DNA of 64,000 nt from Cellulomonas alba (lineage in GTDB: Bacteria; Actinomycetota; Actinomycetes; Actinomycetales; Cellulomonadaceae): the NCBI RefSeq assembly GCF_030362835.1, contig NZ_JAUCGQ010000001.1, positions 2,397,461-2,461,460 on the forward strand, given 5' to 3'. Of the stretch, positions 17,474 through 26,917 are shown piece after piece. The notes beneath the pieces are model-generated. The model made no database searches. It worked only from the letters and a program-made list of their open reading frames with translations, and was not told where the DNA came from. Position 1 is the first letter of the stretch. Each line of letters begins with the position of its first letter. A program made the translations under genes and the position numbers.

Positions 17474-18807
17474 GTCCCACCTTCTCGTCGTTGCAGTACC
17501 GGAACTACCGCCTCTGGTTCGCCGGTGCACTCGTGGCCAACGTCGGGACGTGGATGCAGCGTGTCGCGCAGGACTGGCTGGTCCTGACGCAGCTCACGCA
17601 CGGGTCGGGGGTCGCCGTCGGCGTCACCACCGCGCTGCAGTTCGCGCCGGTGCTGTTCCTGTCGGCGTGGGCGGGCCTGCTCGCGGACCGGTTCGACCGG
17701 CGCAAGCTCCTGATGCTGACGCAGGTCGCGCAGGGTGTGCTGGCGGCTGGCCTCGGCGTGCTCGTGCTGGCCGGGCACGCGCAGCTCTGGCAGGTCTACG
17801 TGTTCGCCGGCCTGCTCGGCTGCGTCACCGCGATCGACGCGCCGGTCCGGCAGACGTTCGTCGCGGAGCTCGTGCCCGCCGGCAAGCTCTCGAACGCCGT
17901 CGGCCTCAACAGCGCGTCGTTCAACGCCGCGCGCCTCATCGGTCCCGCGGTCGCGGGCGTGCTCATCGCCGCGGTCGGCACCGGCTGGCTGTTCGTCATC
18001 AACGCCCTCAGCTTCGGCGCGACCATCTTCTCGCTGACGCGGATGCGCAGCTCCGAGCTGAACCGCATGCCGCACGCGCCGCGCCGCAAGCGGCAGATCC
18101 GCGAGGGCGTCGCGTACGTGCGCCGCCGCAGCGACATCGTCGTGATCATGGTGGTCGTCGGCGTCGTGTCGACGTTCGGCCTCAACTTCCAGCTGACGAG
18201 CGCCATGATGGCGAGCCAGGTGTTCGGCCGCGGCGCGGGGGAGTACGGGCTGCTCGGCTCCGTGATGGCGATCGGCTCGCTCGCGGGCGCGCTGCTGGCG
18301 GCGCGGCGCGAGCGCCCGCGGGTGCGGCTCGTCATCGGGGCGGCCGCCGCGTTCGGCGTCACGAGCGGCGTGATGGCGCTGATGCCGAGCTTCCAGTCGT
18401 ACGCGGCGGCGAGCATCCTCGTCGGCCTGTCGTCGCTGACGATGATGACGGCCGCCAACTCGACCATCCAGATGAGCACCGACCCCGCGGTGCGCGGGCG
18501 CGTGATGGCGCTGTACATGATCGTGTTCCAGGGCGCGACGCCGATCGGTTCCCCGATCGTCGGCTGGATCGGCTCGCAGTTCGGTCCGCGCTGGGCGGTC
18601 GGCATCGGCTCGATCACCGCGCTGCTCGTGGCCGCCGGTGCCGGGCTGTGGGCGCAGCGCCGGTGGAACGTGCGGGTCCGGTACCACGTGGCGAGCCGGC
18701 CCTACATCGAGGTCGTGCACCTGACGCCGGGCCTCGGCTCGGCGCGCGTCCAGACCGCCGGCCGGCTGGGCGCGCAGGAGGCGGCGGACACGCAGTCCGC
18801 TGCCTGA
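17470..18807 (+). CDS. MFS exporter (MFS_3/enterobactin-exporter-like)
   Basis: A 445-residue transporter with about 12 helices. It begins SPTFSSLQYRNYRLWFAGAL, followed by NVGTWMQRVAQDWLVL, the hallmark of the MFS_3 exporter group, and has the loop motif GLLADRFDRRKLL between helices 2 and 3. It is translationally coupled to the MarR gene and presumably exports a compound that the regulator senses. The C-terminal 40 residues are soluble and non-conserved. Confidence 0.88.
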   Translation: MSPTFSSLQYRNYRLWFAGALVANVGTWMQRVAQDWLVLTQLTHGSGVAVGVTTALQFAPVLFLSAWAGLLADRFDRRKLLMLTQVAQGVLAAGLGVLVLAGHAQLWQVYVFAGLLGCVTAIDAPVRQTFVAELVPAGKLSNAVGLNSASFNAARLIGPAVAGVLIAAVGTGWLFVINALSFGATIFSLTRMRSSELNRMPHAPRRKRQIREGVAYVRRRSDIVVIMVVVGVVSTFGLNFQLTSAMMASQVFGRGAGEYGLLGSVMAIGSLAGALLAARRERPRVRLVIGAAAAFGVTSGVMALMPSFQSYAAASILVGLSSLTMMTAANSTIQMSTDPAVRGRVMALYMIVFQGATPIGSPIVGWIGSQFGPRWAVGIGSITALLVAAGAGLWAQRRWNVRVRYHVASRPYIEVVHLTPGLGSARVQTAGRLGAQEAADTQSAA

Positions 18808-18904
18808 CGCCGGACGGAGCGCGTCACCCGGCCGAGCGCGACCACCCGGGTGAATCCGGTCGACCTCGTGCCGCACCCGGTGTCCGAGATGTCACGATCG
18901 TCCG

Positions 18905-20788
18905 ATGAGCGCCCCCGTCGAGCCGACCACGTCGGGCCACCCCGATGGCGCGCACGAGCGCGCCGCCGAGCCCGACGCGGCGGCCGGCCAGGACGCCGCC
19001 CGCGGACGACCACGCGCGACCCGCGCCGGCCAGGACGCCGCCGCCGCGCGTCGCCCCCACCGCACGGGCCGCATCGTCGTCCGCACGCTGCTCGTCACGG
19101 TCCTCGTGGTCGTCGCCGCGGGCTGCTGGCTCGCGTTCCGCGCGTGGCAGGCGAGCACCGCGCTGCTCGACGCGCGGTCGGTCGTCAAGCACGTGCAGGC
19201 CGAGGCGGGCACGGGCGGCACGGCGCAGGTGCGGGCCGAGCTGCCGGCCGCCCAGGCGTCGCTGGACAAGGCCCGTCGCGCCACCGCGGACCCCGTCTGG
19301 GCGCTCGCCGGCCACCTGCCGTGGATCGGGGACGACCTGCGCGCGGTGCGCACGACGTCGGTCGCGCTCGACGACCTGGCGCGCTCGGCGATCCCCGCGG
19401 TGAACCGGATCGACGACATCGCCGCGGCCCAGCGCGAGCCCGGCGCCGACGGACGGATCGCGCTCGGCCCGATCGAGGCGGCCGCGCCGGACGTGCACGC
19501 GGCGGCGGTCGGCGCGGCACGCGCGGACGCGACGCTCGCGACGATCGACACGGGCAGGCTCCTCTCGCCGCTCGCGAGTCCGGTCGACGAGGCGCGGGAC
19601 GCGGTGCACAAGGTCGCGCGCCAGCTCGCCACGGGCGACCAGGTCATCACGCTCGTGCCCGCGATGCTCGGCGCCGACGGGCCGCGCAGCTACCTGCTCG
19701 TCTCGCTGAACTCGGCCGAGCTCCGGACGCCCGGCGGCATCCCCGGTGCGTTCGCGCTGCTGCACGCGAACGACGGTGCGCTCGACCTCACGGACCAGCG
19801 CTCGACGATCGACCTGCCGCACCTCGCGACGCCGGTCCTGCCGCTGACCGCCGAGGAGCTCACGCTCCACACGGACCTGCTGGGCCGCTACGTGCAGGAC
19901 GCGCTGCTGACGCCCGACTTCCCGCGGGCCGCGCAGCTGCTCGTCGCGCGGTGGGAGCTCGCGGCCGGCAGCAAGGTCGACGGCGTCATCGCGACCGACC
20001 CCGTGGCGGCCAAGTACCTGCTGGACGTCATCGGCGCGGTGCACGTCAAGAAGGGACCGACGCTGACGGCGGGCACCCTCCTGCCGGCCGTGCTTCACGA
20101 CTCGTACCTGACGACACCCGACCCCGCCGCCAACGACCGGTTCTACGCGAAGGTCGCGACCGCGATCTTCCGCGCGGTCGGCGCGGGCCAGGGCGGCGAC
20201 CAGCGTGGCGTCGTCGACGCCCTGGGACGCGCGGGCTCCGAGGGGCGTCTGCGCATCTGGTCGGCGCACGCCGACGAGCAGCGCCGCCTGGTCGGCACCA
20301 CCGTCGGTGCCGCGTTCCTCACCGGCCCGCACGGCGACGACGCGGGCGTGTTCCTCGACGACGCCACCGCGGGCAAGCTCGACTACTACCTGACGACGCG
20401 CTACTCGATCACCGACCTGAGGTGCACCGGCGCCGACCCCGGCGCGACGGTGCGCGTCTCGCTCGACTACCACCCGCCGGCGAACGTGACGACGTTCCCG
20501 GAGTACGTGACCGGCCCGCACGTGGTGCCCGTGGGGGACCTGGCGACGCGGGTCAGCGTGTACGCACCGCAGGGCGCGCCGCGCCCGGAGCTGCGCGTCG
20601 GCGACGGGTTCGTCTCCGGCGTCACCGGCACGGCGAACGGCCGCCAGGTGCAGAGCGCGTCGTCCCTGCTCAAGCCGGGTGGCAGCGCGGTCTACACGTT
20701 CACCGTCCCCGTCCGGAACGGCGCCGTCGACGTGTGGACCACCCCGACGCTCACGAGCCCGGGCCACGTGCACGCCACGTGCGGCTGA
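18905..20788 (+). CDS. DUF4012 membrane-anchored extracellular protein (copy 2)
   Basis: A 627-residue paralogue of the protein at 8466. It has an Ala/Asp/Arg-rich cytoplasmic segment, one membrane helix at about 60-82 and a large extracellular part. The DUF4012 signature MLGADGPRSYLLVSLNSAEL is followed by RTPGGIPGAFALL; the homologous PDFPRAAQLLVARWELAAGSKVDGVIATDP region also occurs in both copies in pieces. The upstream region 18820-18880 has TCACCCG elements including the palindrome CACCCGGGTG at 18843-18852. The function is unknown; context points to the exopolysaccharide or cell surface. Confidence 0.8.
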   Translation: MSAPVEPTTSGHPDGAHERAAEPDAAAGQDAARGRPRATRAGQDAAAARRPHRTGRIVVRTLLVTVLVVVAAGCWLAFRAWQASTALLDARSVVKHVQAEAGTGGTAQVRAELPAAQASLDKARRATADPVWALAGHLPWIGDDLRAVRTTSVALDDLARSAIPAVNRIDDIAAAQREPGADGRIALGPIEAAAPDVHAAAVGAARADATLATIDTGRLLSPLASPVDEARDAVHKVARQLATGDQVITLVPAMLGADGPRSYLLVSLNSAELRTPGGIPGAFALLHANDGALDLTDQRSTIDLPHLATPVLPLTAEELTLHTDLLGRYVQDALLTPDFPRAAQLLVARWELAAGSKVDGVIATDPVAAKYLLDVIGAVHVKKGPTLTAGTLLPAVLHDSYLTTPDPAANDRFYAKVATAIFRAVGAGQGGDQRGVVDALGRAGSEGRLRIWSAHADEQRRLVGTTVGAAFLTGPHGDDAGVFLDDATAGKLDYYLTTRYSITDLRCTGADPGATVRVSLDYHPPANVTTFPEYVTGPHVVPVGDLATRVSVYAPQGAPRPELRVGDGFVSGVTGTANGRQVQSASSLLKPGGSAVYTFTVPVRNGAVDVWTTPTLTSPGHVHATCG

Positions 20789-20896
20789 AACCGGCTGAGA
20801 CCCGCGAAATCACCCGGCTGGACGCACCGAGCGCGTCGCCCGATAAGGGATGATCGTGGGGAAATGTCCGACTTCTGATCACGCAAGGAGCTCATC

Positions 20897-21628
20897 ATGG
20901 CCAGATTCCGGCGGGGCGCGCTCGCCGCGCTGGTCACCGTTCTCGTTGGCTTGTTCGTCGCGGCGCCCTCGCTCGCGGCCGACAGCTCGGACGGCTCGAC
21001 CCAGGGTGCGACCGTGTCAGCGACGTCCGAGCCGCAGTTCGGCTGCCTCGGCGCGACGGACAGCTACGGGGCACCGCTGCCCTGCCAGCTGAGCGTCAAC
21101 GTGCTCGAGCCCATCTGCGACAACGACGTCCCCTACCTCTCGTACGCCGTGACGGCGACCGGCTCGCCGAACACGACCGTCACGATCACGTGGATCAACC
21201 CGACCGGCCAGAGCGTCGTGTACGCCAACCTGCCGCTGACGGGCCGGGTGCTGTGGCCCGGAGCCGTGGTCGACGCGCAGGGCAACCCGCTCGACTGGCC
21301 CGGCTGGCGTCAGCTGTCGGACGGCACGTGGGTGCAGGGCGACGAGTTCGACTGGGTCCGCCCGAGCGTCCAGGTCCTGTTCAAGGTGAACCCGGAGGCG
21401 ACCGTGACGGTCGGCTACCCGCCCGCCACGCCGACCTGCAGCGCCAACCCGCCGGGGAGCCAGGTGCTCGACGACAACCCGACCGACGGGCCGACGAGCG
21501 GCGTGCTCGCCGCGACCGGCTCGAACGACGCCAAGCCGATCACCCTCGCGGCCCTCGGGCTCGTGCTGGCCGGTGCGGTCGCCGTGACGCTGGCCGTCGT
21601 CACCCGCCGTCGTCACCACACGCGCTGA
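20897..21628 (+). CDS. Sortase-anchored surface protein (LAATG motif)
   Basis: 243 residues: a signal peptide (cleavage near 28, SLAADSS), a secreted domain with four cysteines (FGC, PCQ, IC, TCS), then a sorting signal LAATGSND at about 206-213, a hydrophobic helix and the RRRHHTR tail. The Cys pattern suggests one or two disulfides. The ATG at 20897 follows AAGGAG. It sits directly after the DUF4012 gene on the same strand, with its own upstream TCACCCG element near 20811. Confidence 0.8.
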   Translation: MARFRRGALAALVTVLVGLFVAAPSLAADSSDGSTQGATVSATSEPQFGCLGATDSYGAPLPCQLSVNVLEPICDNDVPYLSYAVTATGSPNTTVTITWINPTGQSVVYANLPLTGRVLWPGAVVDAQGNPLDWPGWRQLSDGTWVQGDEFDWVRPSVQVLFKVNPEATVTVGYPPATPTCSANPPGSQVLDDNPTDGPTSGVLAATGSNDAKPITLAALGLVLAGAVAVTLAVVTRRRHHTR

Positions 21629-21650
21629 CGCCGACACCTCCCGCAGACCA

Positions 21651-21688
21651 GGACGCCCGGTGCCCCACCCTGGGGGCACCGGGCGTCC
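21651..21688. terminator. Bidirectional terminator hairpin
   Basis: A perfect 16-bp stem (21651-21666 with 21673-21688) and a 6-base loop lie between convergent genes. Confidence 0.8.
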
Positions 21689-21709
21689 GGCCGTCGTCGC
21701 GCTCGCGGA

Positions 21710-22888
<1,179 letters not shown>

Positions 22889-22934
22889 TCACCGCCCGCG
22901 CCGCGGCGGACGCGGACAGTAGTGGAGGACGGCA

Positions 22935-23627
22935 GTGAGCGACCTGATCGATACGACGGAGATGTACCTCAAGACGATCTACGAGCTCACCGAAGAGGGC
23001 ATCACGCCGCTGCGTGCCCGGATCGCGGAGCGTCTCGGTCACTCCGGCCCCACGGTCAGCCAGACCGTCGCCCGGATGGAGCGCGACGGGCTCGTGGTCG
23101 TCACCGGCGACCGCCACCTCGAGCTCACCGACGTCGGGTACGCCAAGGCGACCCGCGTCATGCGCAAGCACCGCCTCGCCGAGCGGCTCCTCACCGACGT
23201 CGTCGGCCTCGAGTGGCCGTACGTCCACGAGGAGGCGTGCCGGTGGGAGCACGTGATGAGCGAGCGCGTCGAGAAGCGCCTCGCGGCCCTGCTCGACCAC
23301 CCGCACTTCGACCCGTACGGCAACCCGATCCCCGGCCTCTCGGAGCTCGGCGAGGAGACGACGCGGGTCGGGTTCCTCGACGGCGTCGTGCCGCTGGTCA
23401 CTGAGGGCCGCGCCGTGCCGGACGGCAAGGTGACCGTGGTCCGCATCGCCGAGCCGCTCCAGGTGGACGTCGAGCTGCTGACGCGCCTCGCCGAGGTCGG
23501 CGTCCGGCCGGGCGGCGAGCTCGTGGTCGAGCGCGGCGACGGGCAGATGACGATCGGCGTGCCGGGCGGGGAGTCCGTGCTCGACCTGCCCGACGAGGTC
23601 GCGCGGCACATCTTCGTCGCGGTCTGA
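22935..23627 (+). CDS. Iron-dependent repressor, DtxR/IdeR family
   Basis: A 230-residue metalloregulator. The N-terminus DLIDTTEMYLKTIYELTEEG matches IdeR closely. The HTH is GHSGPTVSQTVARMERDGLV; metal-site residues are in VHEEACRWEHVMSERVE and HPHFDPYGNPIPG. A C-terminal SH3-like domain (about 150-230) is present, as in IdeR/DtxR rather than MntR. Its expected role is Fe(II)-dependent repression of iron uptake. The GTG at 22935 has GGAGGA upstream. No recognisable iron box is seen next to it. Confidence 0.9.
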   Translation: MSDLIDTTEMYLKTIYELTEEGITPLRARIAERLGHSGPTVSQTVARMERDGLVVVTGDRHLELTDVGYAKATRVMRKHRLAERLLTDVVGLEWPYVHEEACRWEHVMSERVEKRLAALLDHPHFDPYGNPIPGLSELGEETTRVGFLDGVVPLVTEGRAVPDGKVTVVRIAEPLQVDVELLTRLAEVGVRPGGELVVERGDGQMTIGVPGGESVLDLPDEVARHIFVAV

Positions 23628-23678
23628 GCACGCCTGCCGCCATCTGAGCAGCCTGCTGCCACCTGAGCAGTTTGCCGC
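23622..23678. repeat. Three tandem copies of a 19-20-base unit
   Basis: The unit (t)CTGAGCAnnnTGCYGCC is repeated three times immediately at and after the regulator's stop codon; the first copy contains the TGA. Copies differ at a few bases. No protein product is implied. Confidence 0.6.
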
Positions 23679-23931
23679 CGTCCAGGCTCGCAGGTGTCGT
23701 CCGGGTGCCGCCCAGGTGGCGCCCCGGCCTCGTCCGGGGTCCTTCCCGACGACTTCCCGGCGTCTTCCCGGCGATCCGGACACGCGGCCGTGACCTTCGC
23801 CATGGCCGCCGGGTGAACCGCTCGACACCGTTATCGGGCCCAGGACCAGCATCGCCGCAGGTCACACGACGGCGCCTCGTCGGTCTGCAAGTCGCTTGTC
23901 CAACACGAGGGATCCGCGTCGTGATCGGAGC

Positions 23932-23961
23932 GTGACAATGGTCCTGGGGGTCGGGTACGGT
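23932..23961 (+). promoter_or_regulatory. Predicted sigma-70-type promoter of riboswitch transcript
   Basis: GTGACA (23932-23937) and TACGGT (23956-23961), spaced 18 bases, lie a few bases before the first hairpin of the c-di-AMP riboswitch leader. They match vegetative -35 and -10 elements reasonably well. Confidence 0.5.
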
Positions 23962-23968
23962 CGGCCTT

Positions 23969-24172
23969 GCTTCTCGGAACCCTCAGCTGAGAAGCCCTCG
24001 AGCGGAACGCCGAACCCTGCCGCCGCGAGAGGCCGTTGACACCGCCGGCAGGGGCGGGGGACCCAATTTCGGGCACCGAAAGGTGCCCTTGGGGTGAAGT
24101 CGGAACGGCTCGTCCGTCCCGGCCGGGTGTTCTCCCACCCGAACCCGACAGCTCACCTCGTAGGCGACCGGA
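23969..24172 (+). promoter_or_regulatory. c-di-AMP riboswitch (ydaO/yuaA class)
   Basis: The leader carries the conserved ydaO-class blocks in order: GAACCCTGCCGCC (near 24011), GGGGGACCCAATTT (24056-24069), a variable hairpin (GGGCACC/GGTGCCC), TTGGGGTGAAGTCGG (24089 on) and the 3' block ACCCGAACCCGACAGCTCAC then CTCGTAGGCG (24137-24166). A 7-bp outer stem GCTTCTC/GAGAAGC (23969-23995) precedes it. In actinobacteria this class usually controls secreted cell-wall hydrolases, which is what follows here. High c-di-AMP would normally turn the gene off. Confidence 0.92.
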
Positions 24173-24183
24173 GAGGCCCTGCG

Positions 24184-24993
24184 TTGACCGTGAGCACCAC
24201 TCGCGCCCGCCATCGCGCCGCACGACGACCCTCGACGCCGCTGTCGGGGTTCGCCCAGGCGGCGACCGATCAGCTGGGCACCGTCGGACGTCGTACCGCC
24301 GTCGTCGCCGCATCGTCGGGACTCGTCGTCTCGATGCTGAGCACCCCCGCCGGGGCCACGAGTGGCAGCGATGCCACCGGCCCGCTGGCCGACGTCGACA
24401 CCGCGTCCCTGGCCGCGTCCGCCCTGGCGCTGCTCGACACCGCCCCCGTCGTCACGTCGCCGGCCGATGCCGCGTGGACGTTCGACGCGCCGGCCGTCAA
24501 GGCCGTGAAGGCGAAGGCCGAGGTCAAGGCTGACCCGACGCCGACCCGCTCGGCCCTCCGCGCCGCGTCGCGCAGCGTCTCCCGCGTCGCGGACGACAAC
24601 GGCAACGACGACAACGGCGGCAGCTCGTCGGCGCACAACAACCCGATCCCGCAGTCCGTCTCGGGCAACAAGGTGCTCGAGATCGCGGCGCGCTACGTCG
24701 GCGTCCCGTACGTGTACGGCGGCTCGACGCCGTCCGGCTTCGACTGCTCCGGCTTCGTCGACTACGTGTACGCGCAGCTCGGCGTCGACCTGCCGCGCAG
24801 CTCGGGCGGCATCCGCAGCGCGCTCAAGGTCGTCTCGCGCGCCGACGCCAAGCCGGGCGACATCATCTGGACGCCGGGCCACGTCGCGATCTACGCGGGC
24901 GGCAACCAGCAGATCGACGCGCCGCGACCCGGCAAGACGATCCAGTTCCGCGCGATCTGGCAGAGCTCGCCCGTGTTCCTGCGGGTCGGCTGA
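24184..24993 (+). CDS. NlpC/P60 (C40) cell-wall peptidase under c-di-AMP control
   Basis: A 269-residue secreted peptidoglycan endopeptidase. A long N-terminal export region has its hydrophobic core at about 37-57. A low-complexity Ala/Lys/Asp linker runs to about 160, then the C40 domain. It has the catalytic Cys in FDCSGFVDYVYAQLGV (C188), the LPRSSGG loop and the catalytic His in TPGHVAIYAGG (H233). TTG at 24184 has GGAGAGG seven bases upstream and is preferred over GTG at 24190. The ATG at 24094 lies inside the riboswitch and cannot be the start. Confidence 0.9.
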   Translation: MTVSTTRARHRAARRPSTPLSGFAQAATDQLGTVGRRTAVVAASSGLVVSMLSTPAGATSGSDATGPLADVDTASLAASALALLDTAPVVTSPADAAWTFDAPAVKAVKAKAEVKADPTPTRSALRAASRSVSRVADDNGNDDNGGSSSAHNNPIPQSVSGNKVLEIAARYVGVPYVYGGSTPSGFDCSGFVDYVYAQLGVDLPRSSGGIRSALKVVSRADAKPGDIIWTPGHVAIYAGGNQQIDAPRPGKTIQFRAIWQSSPVFLRVG

Positions 24994-25011
24994 CCGACAG
25001 ACCCCCCCCGG

Positions 25012-25050
25012 AGGCCCGGCGACCACGTGTCGCCGGGCCTTCGTGCTTTT
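25012..25050 (+). terminator. Rho-independent terminator with T tail
   Basis: A perfect 12-bp stem (25012-25023 with 25029-25040) is followed by TCGTGCTTTT, directly after the peptidase gene. Confidence 0.8.
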
Positions 25051-25144
25051 CCGCTGGGGTCGGCGGTTACTCTGGTCGCGCACCACGCTGTTGCCTCGCG
25101 GTCCGGCAGCCAGCCGGTCCGAACCCGTACATCGGGAGGACGCC

Positions 25145-25690
25145 GTGCTCACGAACGCCCCGGAGGTCGTCGGCCCGACCAGGTCGCCGCTCGCGTCGAG
25201 CGCTCGCACCCTGCTGCTGAACGCCAGCATGGAACCGTTGTGCATCCTGCCGCTCAAGCGTGCGGTGATGCTCGTGATGAGCGGCAAGGCCACCGTGCTC
25301 GAGACGGACGGGCGGCAGCTGCACGCCGAGCACGTCTCGGTGCCGTTGCCCGTGGTCCTCTGCCTGACGCGGTACGTGCACGTGCCGGTGCGTCGGCCCG
25401 TCCCGCCGACCAGACGCACGGTGCTCGCACGCGACAGCCACCGGTGCGCGTACTGCGGCGGCGGCGCCGACACGGTCGACCACGTGCACCCGCGCTCGCG
25501 CGGCGGCCGGCACGAGTGGTCGAACGTCGTGGCGGCGTGCGTGCGGTGCAACCACCGCAAGGCGGATCGGCTGCTGCACGAGATCGGCTGGGAGCTGTCG
25601 TTCACGCCGCGGGCTCCGCGGTGGTCCGTCGCGTTCGGCACCGCCGCGACGCGCGCCGAGCCCCTGTGGAGCCAGTACCTCGTCGCGTAG
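25145..25690 (+). CDS. HNH endonuclease family protein
   Basis: A 181-residue protein of the widespread actinobacterial HNH type. An N-terminal beta region (LLLNASMEPLCILPLKRAV) precedes the HNH zinc fold: CAYCGGGADTVDHVHPRSRG, then W-NVVAACVRCNHRKADR. The two CxxC pairs bind zinc and DH/N/H form the active site. The GTG at 25145 has GGGAGG upstream. It is a stand-alone gene, not beside a recognisable restriction system or integrase. The cellular role of this subfamily is not established. Confidence 0.85.
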   Translation: MLTNAPEVVGPTRSPLASSARTLLLNASMEPLCILPLKRAVMLVMSGKATVLETDGRQLHAEHVSVPLPVVLCLTRYVHVPVRRPVPPTRRTVLARDSHRCAYCGGGADTVDHVHPRSRGGRHEWSNVVAACVRCNHRKADRLLHEIGWELSFTPRAPRWSVAFGTAATRAEPLWSQYLVA

Positions 25691-25761
25691 CCGTCACCCG
25701 GCGCGAGTGGACCGGGCCCACGGTCGCGTCAGTCGGTGCGCGTCGTGCCAGGCTAGAGGGC

Positions 25762-26685
25762 ATGACGCGAGACGACGTGGTCCTCGTCGGGGTCGACGGC
25801 TCGACGCCGAGCCTGCACGCGCTCGACTGGGCGGCCGCGCACGCCGCCCAGCACCACTGGGGACTGCGTCTCGTCACGAGCTACGCGCTGCCGTCGTTCA
25901 CGGCCGCCTCCCTCGACGGCGGCTACGCCGCGCTCGACGACAGCTCGATCCGCCAGGGCGCGCGGGCGGTGCTCGACGAGGCGGTCGCCCGTGTCGCGGG
26001 CATCGGCGTGCCGGTGACGGCGCAGGTGCACACCGGCGACGCGGCCGGCGTGCTCGTCGAGCTGTCGCGCGAGGTCCGGCTGGCCGTCGTCGGGACGCGG
26101 GGGCGCGGTGGTTTCGCGGACCGGCTGCTCGGCACGGTCTCGTCGGCGCTGCCCGCGCACGCGCAGTGCCCGACCGTCGTCGTGCCGCTGCGCGCCGACG
26201 GGCACCCGCTGCCGGACGACGCGCCGGTGCCGGACGTGCGGCCCGTGCGGCGCGTCGTGGTCGGTGTCGACGGCTCACCGCAGGCGGAGCTCGCGCTGCG
26301 GCAGGCCATCGCGGAGGCCGCCGTGTGGGGTGCCGAGGTCACCGCGGTGTCGGGCGTGCCCGTGGGATCGATGACGGGCCTGCTGGCCTGGCTGCCGTCG
26401 GCGGTGGACCACGAGCAGGTGCTGCGCGACGTCGAGGAGGGCCTCGGCGTGGTGGTCGAGCGCGCCCTCGAGGACCACCCGGACGTGCCCGTCAAGAAGT
26501 ACGCGCTGGACGGCGGCGGCGCCGAGCTGCTGACCGAGTTCTCCGTCGCCACGGACCTGATCGTGGTGGGCTCGCGGGGTCGTGGCGGGTTCGCCGGGCT
26601 GCTGCTGGGCTCGACGAGCCAGGCGGTGCTGCATCACTCGAACTGCCCCGTGATGATCGTGACCCAGCGGGCCGCCGACCGCTGA
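25762..26685 (+). CDS. Universal stress protein, tandem UspA
   Basis: 307 residues comprising two UspA domains. Domain 1 (about 4-140) has VLVGVDGSTPSLHAL and VVGTRGRGGFADRLLGTVSS. Domain 2 (about 155-300) has VVVGVDGSPQAELAL and VVGSRGRGGFAGLLLGSTSQ. The GxRGxGG-x9-GS motif for ATP binding is intact in both. The expected role is in dormancy or stress adaptation as an ATP-binding cytosolic protein. Confidence 0.92.
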   Translation: MTRDDVVLVGVDGSTPSLHALDWAAAHAAQHHWGLRLVTSYALPSFTAASLDGGYAALDDSSIRQGARAVLDEAVARVAGIGVPVTAQVHTGDAAGVLVELSREVRLAVVGTRGRGGFADRLLGTVSSALPAHAQCPTVVVPLRADGHPLPDDAPVPDVRPVRRVVVGVDGSPQAELALRQAIAEAAVWGAEVTAVSGVPVGSMTGLLAWLPSAVDHEQVLRDVEEGLGVVVERALEDHPDVPVKKYALDGGGAELLTEFSVATDLIVVGSRGRGGFAGLLLGSTSQAVLHHSNCPVMIVTQRAADR

Positions 26686-26691
26686 CGCGAG

Positions 26692-26720
26692 TGTGATCTA
26701 CGTCACACGTGACGTGTGAC
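26692..26720. promoter_or_regulatory. CRP/GlxR-type site overlapped by a second palindrome
   Basis: TGTGATCTACGTCACA (26692-26707) matches the actinobacterial CRP/GlxR consensus TGTGA-NN-TA-NN-TCACA exactly. It overlaps a second perfect inverted repeat, GTCACACGT-G-ACGTGTGAC (26702-26720). The pair lies six bases after the universal-stress stop and about 200 bases before the CAP-domain gene, so cAMP-type control of the latter is inferred. Confidence 0.7.
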
Positions 26721-26770
26721 CGGCGTCCTAGGGCGCCTTCTCGACGCGCACCTACCGTTGACCTGCGCTA

Positions 26771-26786
26771 TCACTCGTACGAGTGA
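26771..26786. promoter_or_regulatory. 16-bp perfect palindrome upstream of CAP-domain gene
   Basis: TCACTCGTACGAGTGA is self-complementary over all 16 bases and lies about 130 bases upstream of the start at 26918. It is a likely operator for a dimeric regulator of unknown identity. A short hairpin (CCGGTT/AACCGG) follows near 26816. Confidence 0.5.
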
Positions 26787-26917
26787 CCGGATTGTGCCAG
26801 CACATCCGAAGTATCCCCGGTTACTGAACCGGCGTGTCGCCTCAAGTCGGGCGTTCCGGATGCCGATCCGTGCGTGAGATCCCCGGTGGGTCAGGGGACG
26901 ACGGAGGGAAGAACACC

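Noticed and set aside
24094-24183. ATG at 24094 as start of the NlpC/P60 gene
   Set aside because: It lies inside the c-di-AMP riboswitch aptamer and has no ribosome-binding site.
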